NCBI GenBank assembly: GCA_943736015.1
Contig: OX031058.1
Span: 19,183,001-19,247,000, forward strand
Direction of reading: 5' to 3'
DNA length: 64,000 bases
From: Tridacna crocea
Lineage: Eukaryota; Mollusca; Bivalvia; Cardiida; Cardiidae
Shown here: piece by piece, positions 54,605 through 63,870 of the stretch
Layout of the letters: each line of letters starts with the position of its first letter
Position numbering within the stretch: the stretch's first letter is position 1
Notes under the pieces: model-generated
Databases searched by the model: none
What the model saw: the letters and a program-made list of their open reading frames with translations, nothing else
Told to the model about the DNA's origin: nothing
Position numbers and translations under genes: made by a program

Positions 54605-54800
54605 AAATGTGCAATCTTATGTTTGAGGAAAACACTGTCGGAAAACAAGAAAGAAGAAATCACCATTTTCTCCTTTTATTCCAGAATAGTTTTACATTTT
54701 CAGAGACAGATTTTATGAATGATGACACATCTACGTTATCCATTACCTGCAAATATTTTCAAGTTAGAAAAGTCCTATATTTGTTCATGATAAATGAACG
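54605..54800. mobile_element. Palindromic MITE, strongly degenerate
   Basis: 'gaaaacactgtcggaaaacaag', 'caccattttctccttttattcc' and 'acctgcaaatattttcaag'. Confidence 0.45.
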
Positions 54801-54912
54801 ATGGCACTCATCTATAAAAGGATAGGAAATTTTCAAATTTTTATCTTAGCTATTCTATTCATCATACCAGAGATAAAATTTCTAACTTCAAAAAACAAAC
54901 AATCCCTTTTAC

Positions 54913-55029
54913 CTGCTCTATCAAGGCTGACCCACTCTTGTATTCCCTTAAAGTAGCAGAATTATGCAATGGATACACCGACTCCATCACAACCTTTCTA
55001 AATGTGTCTTTCATAAACTCTGCATCTCT
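54913..55029 (-). CDS. Internal coding exon B of an unidentified spliced gene
   Basis: 117 bp, 39 codons, phase 0 at both ends. The minus-strand acceptor is ACTGTTTCAG (AG at 55031-55030) and the donor is CAG|GTAAAAGG (54912-54911). The translation starts RDAEFMKDTFRKVVMESVYP and ends REYKSGSALIEQ. It runs directly into ARQDE of exon C. The mix of charged and aromatic residues and the absence of stops in a region otherwise full of repeats support a real exon. Product unknown. Confidence 0.7.
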
Positions 55030-55090
55030 CTGAAACAGTGAGGCAAATAGAATAACTACTGTAAAACAATTCTATTCTGCATATGAAATA

Positions 55091-55416
55091 TTAACCCTTT
55101 TACAACACAACAGCCCTCCAGGGTGGCTCAGTGGTGAGCGTGTCATAGTCATGACCTGGTGGTTGTGAGTTCAATAACCGGTTGAGGCAAACTCTCTTTC
55201 CAGCATATTTTTGCCTCTCACCTCTGCTGAAGCATGTGAGAGAAGTAGTCGATGCTTTGGAAAGAAAGTTGTGCTAGTAATGGTGTGAGAAAGCCAGGAA
55301 GCATATGTGTGTCACCGACCCCCAAGATATGACCTTAGCTGTTAAACCCCAATACAACCAACCAACAACACAACCACAAGCTTTAACGATCCCGATGAAG
55401 AAAACCCTTGAAAACA
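55091..55416 (-). mobile_element. Palindromic MITE split by a SINE
   Basis: TTAA 55091-55094 and 'cccttttacaacacaac' form the left end. After the SINE it resumes 'aagctttaacgatcccgatgaag' and 'ccttgaaaacattgtagg', then breaks off before the core. Confidence 0.75.
55112..55364 (+). mobile_element. tRNA-derived SINE with target duplication
   Basis: Flanked by ACAACACAAC at 55102-55111 and 55365-55374. The head has 'ggtggctcagtggtgagcg' (A box type) and 'ggttgtgagttcaataacc' (B box type). The tail is AACC-rich. The host is a palindromic MITE, so this is the later event. Confidence 0.85.
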
Positions 55417-55426
55417 TTGTAGGTAT

Positions 55427-55566
55427 TAACTCATTACCAAACAACAATATTTTAGGCTAGTCAAAATGGAAAGCATTTGCAGACGACAAAATAAAAGTGA
55501 TTGAAAATTTGAAATCTGTTTAGTGAAGGGTAGAAAAAATTGTGGGAGGGGATAAATGCTGGTTTA
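55427..55566 (+). mobile_element. Half palindromic MITE broken at the centre
   Basis: 'attaactcattaccaaacaac' to 'gggtagaaaaaattgtggga' and AAATGCTGGTTTA, where family similarity stops at the symmetry point. Confidence 0.8.
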
Positions 55567-55875
55567 ATGCTGAATGAGAATATGCGACAGGTCAGATGAT
55601 GAGAAACTTTCTGTGGAAAATCTATTCAATTCTGTCGAGAAATATGGGACAAGTTGCGCTCATAAGAAATAAAATGAAATAAAACACGAAGACCCCTTTT
55701 TTTATGACGCAGCTACAAATCGCAAAATGTTGACAATATGCAATAGGTCACATGATGAGAAATATTCTGTGAAAATTCTATTTGATTCTGTCAAGAAATG
55801 TGGGAGGAGTTGCCTTTACAAGAAATGGAATGAAATATAACATGAAGCCCCCTTTTTCCATGACACCTTATTACA
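55567..55875. repeat. Imperfect direct repeat, about 170 bp
   Basis: 'aatatgcgacaggtcagatgatgagaaa...attctgtcgagaaatatggga' at about 55578-55650 recurs as 'aatatgcaataggtcacatgatgagaaa...attctgtcaagaaatgtggga' at about 55735-55805, each followed by 'agaaataaaatgaaataaaacacgaag' or similar. Confidence 0.75.
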
Positions 55876-58211
55876 ACAAGAGGGCCATGATGGCCCTGAA
55901 ATCGCTCACCTGAGTTTATTGACCAAACATGCACTATCTAGTTTCCCAGTGACCTAGTTTTTTATCAGACATTATCCATCATCAAACACTTTTGAGACAT
56001 CACCAAAACAAACATTCTGACCAAGTCTGAAGAGTATCAGGCAGAAAATGTAGCCTCTGGAGTGTACACAAGGTTTTTCTAATATTTGACCCATTGACCT
56101 AGTTTTTGACTCCACATGACCCATTTTCAAACTCATTCAAGGTATCACCAGGACAAATATTATGAACAAGTTTTAGGAGTATCAGACTGAAAATGTGTCC
56201 TCCAGAGCATACAAAAGGTGTTTATAACATTTGACCTATTGACCCAGTTTTTGACCCAACATGACCCATTTTCAAACTCATCCAAGATATTATAAAGGCA
56301 AACATTCTGACTAATTTTCAAGAGTGTTAGACTGAAAATGTGGCATCCAGAGCATATACAAGGTTTTTCTAAGATTTGACCTGGTGACCTAGTTTTTAAC
56401 CCCCACTGACCCATTTTCAAACCTGTCTGAGATATCATCAAGACAAACATTCTGACCATTTTACAAGAGTATGGGACTGAAAATGTGGCCTCTAGAGCCT
56501 ACAAAAGGTTTTTCTAACATTTGACCTAGTGACCTAGTTTTTGACCCCACATGACCCATTTTCGTTCTTGTCCGAGATATCATCCAGGCAAACATCCTGA
56601 CCAACTTTCATGAGTATCCAACTGAAAATGTGGCCTCTAGAGCGTACAAAAGGTTTTTCTACGATTTGACCTAGTGACCTAGTTTTTGACCACACGTGAC
56701 CCATTTTCAAACTCATCCGAGATATCATCCAGACAAACATCCTTACCACATTTCATGAGTATCCGACTGAAAATGTGGCCTCTAGAGCGTACAAAAGGTT
56801 TTTCTACGATTTGACCTAGTGACCTAGTTTTTGACCCCACGTGACCCATTTTCAAACTCGTCCGAGATATCATCCAGACAAACATCCTGACCAACTTTCA
56901 TGAGTATCCCACTAAAAATGTGGCCTCTAGAGTGTACAAAAGGTTTTTCTAAGATTTGACTTGGTGACCTAGTTTTTGACCCCACGTGACCCATTTTCGA
57001 ACTCGTCCGAGATATCATCCAGACAAACATCCTGACCAACTTTCATGAGTATCCAACTGAAAATGTGGCCTCTAGAGTGTACAAAAGGTTTTTCTAAGAT
57101 TTGACCTGGTGACCTAGTTTTTGACCCCACGTGACCCATTTTCGAACTCGTCCGAGATATCATCCAGACAAACATTCTGACCATTTTTCATGAGTATTAG
57201 ACTGAAAATGTGGCCTCTAGAGCGTACACAAGGTTTTTCTAAGATTTGACCTGGTGACCTAGTTTTTGACCCCACGTGACCCATTTTCGAACTCGTCCGA
57301 GATATCATCCAGACAAACATTCTGACCATTTTTCATGAGTATCCGACTGAAAATGTGGCCTCTAGAGCGTACAAAAGGTTTTTCTAAGATTTGACCTGGT
57401 GACCTAGTTTTTGACCCCACGTGACCCATTTTCGAACTCGTCCGAGATATCATCCAGACAAACATCCTGACCAACTTTCATGAGTATCCGACTGAAAATG
57501 TGGCCTCTAGAGCGTACACAAGGTTTTTCTAAGATTTGACCTGGTGACCTAGTTTTTGACCCCACGTGACCCACTTTCGAACTCGTCCGAGATATCATCG
57601 AGACAAACATCCTGACCAACTTTCATGAGTATCCGACTGTAAATGCGGCCTCTAGAGCGTACACAAGGTTTTTCTAAGATTTGACCTGGTGACCTAGTTT
57701 TTGACCCCACGTGACCCATTTTCAAACTCGTCCGAGATATCATCGAGACAAACATCCTGACAAACTTTCATGAGTATCGGACTCAAAATGCGGCCTCTAG
57801 AGCGTACACAAGGTTTTTCTAAGATTTGACCTGGTGACCTAGTTTTTGACCCCACGTGACCCATTTTCGAACTCGTCCGAGATATCATCGAGACAAATAT
57901 CCTGACCAACTTTCATGAGTATCCGACTCAAAATGCGGCCTCTAGAGCGTACACAAGGTTTTTCTAAGATTTGACCTAGTGACCTAGTTTTTGACCCCAC
58001 ATGACCCATTTTCGAACTCGTCCGAGATTTTATCGAGACAAACATCCTGACCAACTTTCATGAGTATACGACCAAAACTGTGGCCTGTAGAGCGTACACA
58101 AGGTAAAAAGTTGACGACGGACGACGCACGACGCACGACGCACGACGGACGACGGACACAGCACGATCACAATAGCTCACCATGAGCACTTCGTGCTCAG
58201 GTGAGCTAAAA
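55876..58211 (+). mobile_element. Modular tandem-repeat element, class I, about fifteen 145-bp units
   Basis: Opens ACAAGAGGGCCATGATGGCC with 'ctgaaatcgctcacctgag'. About 15 units follow (anchors 'gacctagtttttgacccca', 'cgtccgagatatcatc', 'gcctctagagcgtacaca'). Central units (about 56950-58050) are nearly identical; outer ones diverge. It ends in an ACGACGGACGACGCACGACG tract and 'tcaccatgagcacttcgtgctcaggtgagctaaaa'. It lies in the intron between exons A and B. Confidence 0.95.
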
Positions 58212-58428
58212 ACAAGGGCATATAACTGTGGTGTTGCACAGTCAATCTAGGTGAAACTTTTTTTCCTGCATTTCCTAATGGAGGTTGACAGATGTGACAA
58301 GTTCAACGTAAAAACTTTGTATAGTTTTGAAGACAAGACTCCAAACATGAAAAGTGTACTTAAGTGTAACTTAAGTGAAACTTAAAATCGCTCTCAGTCG
58401 GCCATTTTGCATCGAATCTAAAAAAAAC

Positions 58429-59975
58429 CAAGAGGGCCAAGATGGCCCTGGATCGCTCACCTGAATTTTTGAGATGACCATAGCCTATTTTTTTTCTGAG
58501 GTATTGAAACATTGGAACCAACTTAATAATTTTGCTGAGCAATTTTCAACAGGTCACCTGTGAAATTAATTTCGAAATCTGACCATCAGTTTCAAAAAGA
58601 AGAATTTTTAAGAATTCTTCATTTCTGTATAAGAGCAAGTATCCCCCATCCACGAAAGCCATGTTTCTTAATGGATCAAAATTTACGAACAAGTTTTGAA
58701 AAGGGTCACCCAAGGAACATTTCAGAAAATTTCTTTTAAAATCTGACCAGGGGTTTCAGAGAAAGAGAATTTTCAAGAATTTCATCATGTCCATATAGTG
58801 CAAGTAGCCCCCATTCACAAGAACAAGGATCACCCAAGGAACATCTCTGTCAAATTATTTTAAAATCTGACTAGGGGTTTCAGAGAAGAAGAATTTTCAA
58901 GAATTTCTTCATTTCCATATAGTGCAAGTAGCCCCCATTCACCAGAGCCATGTTTCTTGACGGATCAAAATTTTGTGAACAATTTTTGAAAAGGGTCACC
59001 CAAGGATCATCTCTGTGAAATCATTTCAAAATCTGTCCAGCCATTTCAGAGAAGAAGAATTTTTAAAAATTTCTTCATTTCCCTATAGTGCAAGTAGCCC
59101 CGATTCACCAGAGCCATGTTTCTTGACCAATCAAAATTTCGCAAACACTGTTTGAAAAGGGTCACCCAAGGAACATCCCTGAGAAATTATTTCAAAATCT
59201 GACAAGCAGTTTCAGAGAAGAAAATTTTTTAAGAATTTCCTCATTTCCCTATAGTGCAAGTAGCCCCCATTCACCAGAGCCATGTTTCTTGACCAATCAA
59301 AATTTCGCGAACAATTTTGAAAAGGGTCACCCAAGGAACAACTCTGTAAAATTATTTCAAAATCTGATCAGCGGTTTCAGAGAAGAAGATTTTTTAAGAA
59401 TTCCTTCATTTCTGTATAGTGCAAGTAGCCCCCATTCACCAGAGCCACATTTTTTGCAGATCAAACTTTCACAAACAATTTTTGAAAAGGGTCACCCAAG
59501 GAATATATCTGTGAAAGAATTTCAAAATCCAACCAGCAGTTTCAGAGGAGAAGATTTTTAAAGAATTCCTTGATTTCTGAATAGTGCAAGTAGCCCCCAT
59601 TCACCAGAGCCACAATTTTTGACGGATCAAAATTTCACGAACAACTTTTTGAAAAGGGTCACCCAAGGAACATACCTGTGAAATAATTTCAAAATCTGAC
59701 CAGCGGTTTTAGAGGAGAAGATTTTTAAAGAATTTGCAAAAAAAAAACCATTTGGTTGCCATGGCAACCAGAGTTTTTGACAGAATCAAATTCTGTGAAC
59801 AATTTTTAAAGAGGACCTCCCAAGGAACATTCAGGACTGCCAAGTTTGGTCCAAATTGGCCCAGCGGTTTAGGAGGAGTTGATGTTTAAAGAATTGTTGA
59901 CAACGCACGATGGACGACGGACACCTAGTGACCCTAAAAGCTCCCCTTGAGCATGTTGTGCTCAGGTGAGCTAAA
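58429..59975 (+). mobile_element. Modular tandem-repeat element, class II
   Basis: Opens AGAGGGCCAAGATGGCCCTG with 'gatcgctcacctgaattttt'. Eight or nine units of about 150 bp follow ('gtgcaagtagcccccattcacc', 'gaaaagggtcacccaaggaaca'), then 'ggttgccatggcaaccagag', 'acgcacgatggacgacggacac' and the ending TTGAGCATGTTGTGCTCAGG with 'tgagctaaaa'. Only about 215 bp separates it from the class I element, in the same orientation. Confidence 0.93.
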
Positions 59976-60125
59976 ATAGGGTCTCGGCAGAATGGGTTAT
60001 TGTACACATGTATAAAGTTTCATGAAATTCCGTCTGACGGTATTGGAGATATTTGCCGGGATGGACACACAGACGGACGGACAGCGCTAAAACTATTTCC
60101 CTCTGCCTTTGGTCGGGGATAAAAA
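59976..60125 (+). repeat. Probable dispersed repeat
   Basis: 'gttattgtacacatgtataaagtttcatgaaattccgtctgac' style sequence followed by 'acacacagacggacggacagcgctaaaac'. The GGAC run resembles the modular-element tract, but the end motif is absent. Confidence 0.5.
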
Positions 60126-60199
60126 ATCAAACAGTAGACTTTTATGTTGTCATGCTCACTGATTCTCTAAGTTTTACATGTAGTGGCATCTAATTAAAA

Positions 60200-60388
60200 C
60201 ATTGTTCACCTGGATTTAAATTCTTTATGAGCCATTTAATGAGAATTTGTTTCCTAGCAGGGTAGATAAGATTGTGGAAAAAGGAGGAAAAGCTGGTTAC
60301 CAGCATTTTCTCCTTTTTCCACCCTCTTTTCAAAAGGCTTCTATCTAAGGGTTGAAAAAAAATCCTGGATTGTTTGGTAAAGGGTTAA
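60200..60388 (+). mobile_element. Palindromic MITE, left end eroded
   Basis: Core AAAGCTGGTTACCAGCATTT; right end 'ggattgtttggtaaaggg' plus TTAA 60385-60388. Confidence 0.75.
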
Positions 60389-60499
60389 ATGAATGTGCCT
60401 CTGTGCTCATTATACAAATCAAGTCATCAGAGTATGTTTTCATAAAATCAATTTTGTCTTCAAACAACAGCCTAATCATGCAGTAGAATGGTTCTTGGA

Positions 60500-60620
60500 C
60501 CTAGAGAAAATTTACAAATGGCCAAAAGTATAGAACCATGTCAGTCTGCGCAGTCTGTGCACGCTGATATGAGTCAATAATTTTTGCAGATGCATCAAAC
60601 ACCCTATTTACAGAGCATGA
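60500..60620. repeat. Hairpin repeat of the CAGTCTGCGCAG type
   Basis: 'catgtcagtctgcgcagtctgtgcacgctgatatga' followed by 'tttttgcagatgcatcaaac' and 'acagagcatgac'. The tail is shared with 25230-25262 and 61068-61105. Confidence 0.65.
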
Positions 60621-60652
60621 CTCATGTGTGCCATGCTCCAACAAAAAGGTGC

Positions 60653-60881
60653 TTAACTCATTACCAAATGACAAAATTTTAGGTTTGTCCAAATCGAAAG
60701 CATTTGCAGACAACAAAATAAAAGTGACTGAAAATTTTAAATTTGCTTTGTGAAGGGTAGAAAAGATTGTGGGAAAAGGAGAAAATGCTGGTTACCAGCA
60801 TTTTCTCCTGTTCCCACAATGTTTTCTAAAGGCTTTTTTCTCATGGGCGTCAAAAGTAGGGATTGTGTGGTAATGGGTTAA
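60653..60881 (+). mobile_element. TTAA palindromic MITE, subfamily A
   Basis: TTAA at both ends. Core perfect; single mismatch 'ctcctgttcccac' in the second arm. Confidence 0.93.
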
Positions 60882-60949
60882 TGCATATCCATGTTACATG
60901 ATACTGTACAGGTCATGAAATATTTATGGATTCATAATAACTACTTTTT

Positions 60950-61110
60950 TTAACAACCAACTTTATCATGAGGTAGACTGGTCCTTGGACATACTGAAAA
61001 TTGACCGATAACAAAGTTTCATCCCAGGTCAGCCGGTGTGGATTGCGCAGGCTGACCTGGGACGAAACTTTTAGCAGATGAATTAAGCCCCTTTTTCACA
61101 GCATGTATTT
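60950..61110. repeat. Hairpin repeat of the CCCAGGTCAGCC type
   Basis: 'gtttcatcccaggtcagcc' is mirrored by 'ggctgacctgggacgaaac' around GGTGTGGATTGCGCA; the tail 'gcagatgaattaagcccct' follows. Confidence 0.8.
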
Positions 61111-61675
61111 CACTAGTAAGAAAGCCACACTATTTCTGATTGGTAAATCAATTTACTTTAGCCAATTGTAGCTAGACCAATAGGCTCAGCCAATCAGAAA
61201 AAGCTTTTTGAAAAATAAATGGAAAATTCCTCAGAATTAGAACGGCTGTTGAATACTTTCCTAGGTTTAACATTTAGGGCTCATGTCAAATTACTTATAC
61301 TTAAGTACAGCCCATTTCATACATTTTTAAGCATTTGATGACATCTTCAAAAACGATTCTTTCCATATATGAAAACCATGAGATGCAAAAATATGCTTAA
61401 TAAATGGAGCTGTCAAATTGTTTTTCATTTCAAGTATCACTTTTAAGTATCACATTTCTGTCATTGCATAGGAAACAGAAGAAGTTGCATGGTATACAAT
61501 GATGTCAAGTGCCCTTATGATGCATGAAAAATGATATATAATTGAAAATGCTTGAAAGTACAAGGACATGCAGTATAAAACAACATTTAAAGCGCCTAAA
61601 TACTAAAATATATTTTCAACTAGCATCATAGATACAATGGTTAATTCAGCCCTTATGCTTGGGAAGGCATATCAG
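61111..61675. other. Low-copy stretch
   Basis: An inverted pair 'tttctgattggta' (61133) and 'ccaatcagaaaaagc' (61191) is present. No gene supported. Confidence 0.5.
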
Positions 61676-61890
61676 TATTTAATCCTTTACAGAGCAATCT
61701 TATGTATTTATGACCCTTCAGGAAAAGGTCTTTTAAAATTCTGTTTCATGTAGAAAAAAACTCTATTATCTCAATATCTCCCTTTTTCCATCCTGTAGCA
61801 GATAATCTTTATGTAAACAATGTTACTAAAGGTGGTAAATTTAAAAGCAGATACTGCCTGCACGAGCAATTTCTCCCTCTCAGATACATG
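61676..61890. mobile_element. Palindromic MITE, strongly degenerate
   Basis: 'tatttaatcctttacagagcaatc', 'tttatgacccttcaggaaaagg' and 'cacgagcaatttctccctct' remain. Confidence 0.45.
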
Positions 61891-61950
61891 TCTTTATTCA
61901 TTCTAACATAAGGCATGTGATACATTATTTTGTTGTTTCCTTACACTTAT

Positions 61951-62179
61951 TTAACCCTTTATCAAACAACACAATTCTAGACTCATCCAAATTGAAAGCA
62001 ATTGCAGACGACAAAATAAACGTAACTGAAAAATTGAAACTTGTTTCCAGCAGGGTAGAAAACATTGTGGGAAAAGGAGAAAATGCTGGTTACCAGCATT
62101 TTCTCCTTTTCCCACAATGTTTTCAAATGGCTTCTATCTCAGGGTCATGAAAATCAGGGATTGTTTGGTAAGGGGTTAA
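61951..62179 (+). mobile_element. TTAA palindromic MITE
   Basis: TTAA 61951-61954 and 62176-62179. The core and outer arms form a perfect inverted repeat of about 65 bp. Confidence 0.93.
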
Positions 62180-62319
62180 AAGGTTAAAGGGTCAAAAGTC
62201 AAAAACAGAGAAGACAACATAGGATATGCTCGTGTTACAATTTTCTACTTTTACTTTCATTTTTCGTGTAAAAACTGACAAACATTTTTGGGTAAGGAAA
62301 ATAATAAGTGTCAATAGCC

Positions 62320-62480
62320 TCTGGCAACAAGGCTGTTGAACACACAATTGAAAATGGAGAATGTACTGGAAACCAGCATTTTCTCCTTTTCCAAAAAAGT
62401 TTTCTATCCAATGAAAGGCAGAATCAATAACTAAACTGCAAACACTCTCTGTTGTAAAAAAGGCTGAAAATTTATAGTCT
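62320..62480. mobile_element. Palindromic MITE fragment, degenerate
   Basis: 'gagaatgtactggaaaccagcattttctcc' is the surviving core. Confidence 0.55.
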
Positions 62481-62709
62481 GATAAAGTAATACAGTTCTA
62501 TTCTCGTACAATATAACTAAACAAGCAGGGACAATATTTAATCTTATACCCTCTTTGACTCTGCAGAAAAGAATCGGCTCTGAAAGAAAATCATTTCATC
62601 TCTACTTTAGATTATGCCAGCAGTTTATTTTTTTGATTAGATTATTTACTACAACACTTTCGTTATAAAATATTTTGGAAAGAGCAGAATTAAATCAAAC
62701 AAGACATTT

Positions 62710-62881
62710 CTTGTGTCACTACACTGTTTCCAAATCTTTTCATAATAACCAGCTTGTTCTCCACCTCCCATAATGTTTTCTAAGCCTTCATCAGACAACA
62801 TCCCTTCTAGGCTACATTTTGTTATCTGCAAAAGCTTTTAATATAGATGAGTCTGAAATTTTGTGGTTTGATAAAGGGTTA
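62710..62881 (-). mobile_element. Palindromic MITE fragment
   Basis: Second half only: 'ataaccagcttgttctccacc' to 'tctgcaaaagcttttaatatag' and 'tggtttgataaagggttaa'. Confidence 0.65.
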
Positions 62882-63055
62882 ACTCTTTACCAGATGACAA
62901 AATTTTAGACTGGTCCAAATTGAAAGCATTTGCAGCTGACAAAATGAATGTAACTGAAGAAAAGAAATGTTTTTTAGGAAGGGAAGAAAAACATTGTGGG
63001 AAAAGGAGAAAATGCTGATTACCATCATCTACTCCTTTTCCTACGAAGTTTTTAA
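62878..63055 (+). mobile_element. Palindromic MITE lacking its right end
   Basis: Starts at the TTAA shared with the previous fragment (62878-62881). Core AATGCTGATTACCATCATCT; after 'cctacgaagttt' it joins the next copy at TTAA 63052-63055. Confidence 0.8.
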
Positions 63056-63280
63056 CTCTTTACCACTCAACAAAATTGTAGACTTGTCCAAATTGAAAGC
63101 ATTTGCAGACAAGAAAATAAATTTGGCTCAAAAATTGAAATTTGTTCTGAGATGGGTAGAAAACATTGTGGGAAAAGAAGAAAATGCTTGTAACCAGCAT
63201 TTTCTCCTTTTCCTACAATATTTTCAAAAGGCCTCCCTCTCAGGATCATTAAAAGTTGTGATTGTGTGGTAAAGAGTTAA
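63052..63280 (+). mobile_element. TTAA palindromic MITE
   Basis: TTAA 63052-63055 and 63277-63280. Core AATGCTTGTAACCAGCATTT, one mismatch. Confidence 0.92.
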
Positions 63281-63302
63281 AAGCCTTCTTTCATAATGGC
63301 GT

Positions 63303-63531
63303 TTAACCCTTTACCACACAATCCTGACTTTTAACACCCCTGTGAAAGAAGCCTTTAGAAAGCATTGTAGGAAAAGGAGAAAATGTTGGTCACTAGCATT
63401 TTCTCCTTTCCCCACAATGTTTTCTATCTTTCATAAAATAAATATCAATTCTTTAATCACATTTATATTGTCGTCTGCAAATGCTTTCAATTCGGACCAG
63501 TCTAAAATTTTGTTGTTTGGTAAATAGTTAA
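63303..63531 (-). mobile_element. TTAA palindromic MITE
   Basis: TTAA 63303-63306 and 63528-63531. Core AATGTTGGTCACTAGCATTT with three mismatches. An extra orphan right end ('caggatagtgtggtaaagggttaa') follows at 63534-63558. Confidence 0.88.
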
Positions 63532-63596
63532 AGTCAGGATAGTGTGGTAAAGGGTTAAAGATTAAAAGTCAGTCTGATTCAATCTATGAGCCTTAC

Positions 63597-63641
63597 CATT
63601 TCAGCCCTCCTGATCCCTCTCACTGTTTCAATCCATGTATC
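63597..63641 (-). CDS. Internal coding exon A of an unidentified spliced gene
   Basis: 45 bp, 15 codons, phase 0. On the minus strand TTTTTTGTTTTGCAG (AG at 63643-63642) precedes it and ATG|GTAAGG (GT at 63596-63595) ends it. Translation: DTWIETVRGIRRAEM, continuing in phase into exon B's RDAEF. Earlier exons would lie beyond 64000. Short, but the splice signals on both sides are close to consensus. Confidence 0.65.
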
Positions 63642-63765
63642 CTGCAAAACAAAAAATATTAACACTTAATAATCTCTTTTATTTCACACCTACAATTTAA
63701 CGTCCAATGAAATAGCTTTAATACTACCACGTGAGCACAGAATATCTTAGCCTATATTACACACT

Positions 63766-63870
63766 GTAGAGTCCAATACGGATTTTTCAAAACGAGGCTT
63801 GAGTCCAATATGGATTTTTCAAAACGAGGCTTGAGTCCAATACGAATTTTTCAAAACGCGGCAAGAGTCC
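63766..63870. repeat. 32-bp tandem repeat, three copies
   Basis: 'gagtccaatacggatttttc' followed by 'aaaacgaggctt' repeats at a 32-bp period; the third unit is slightly diverged ('aaaacgcggcaa'). Confidence 0.9.

Noticed and set aside
55112-55180. Functional tRNA gene
   Set aside because: Only A and B box similarity is present; a cloverleaf cannot be completed and it is flanked by a SINE body and target duplication.
55876-58211. Stack of overlapping 71-codon minus-strand frames, each beginning MVRMFVWMIS-like
   Set aside because: They recur every 145 bp, which is not a multiple of three. They are by-products of a non-coding tandem array, not a protein family.
55876-58211. CRISPR-like appearance of regular repeats
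   Set aside because: There are no distinct spacers; whole 145-bp units are homologous and contiguous, and the context is animal DNA.
874-63531. Many 60-100 codon frames containing GKGENAGNQHFLLFPQCF-like peptides
   Set aside because: They are translations of the palindromic MITE core in various frames; the same DNA reads similarly on both strands.
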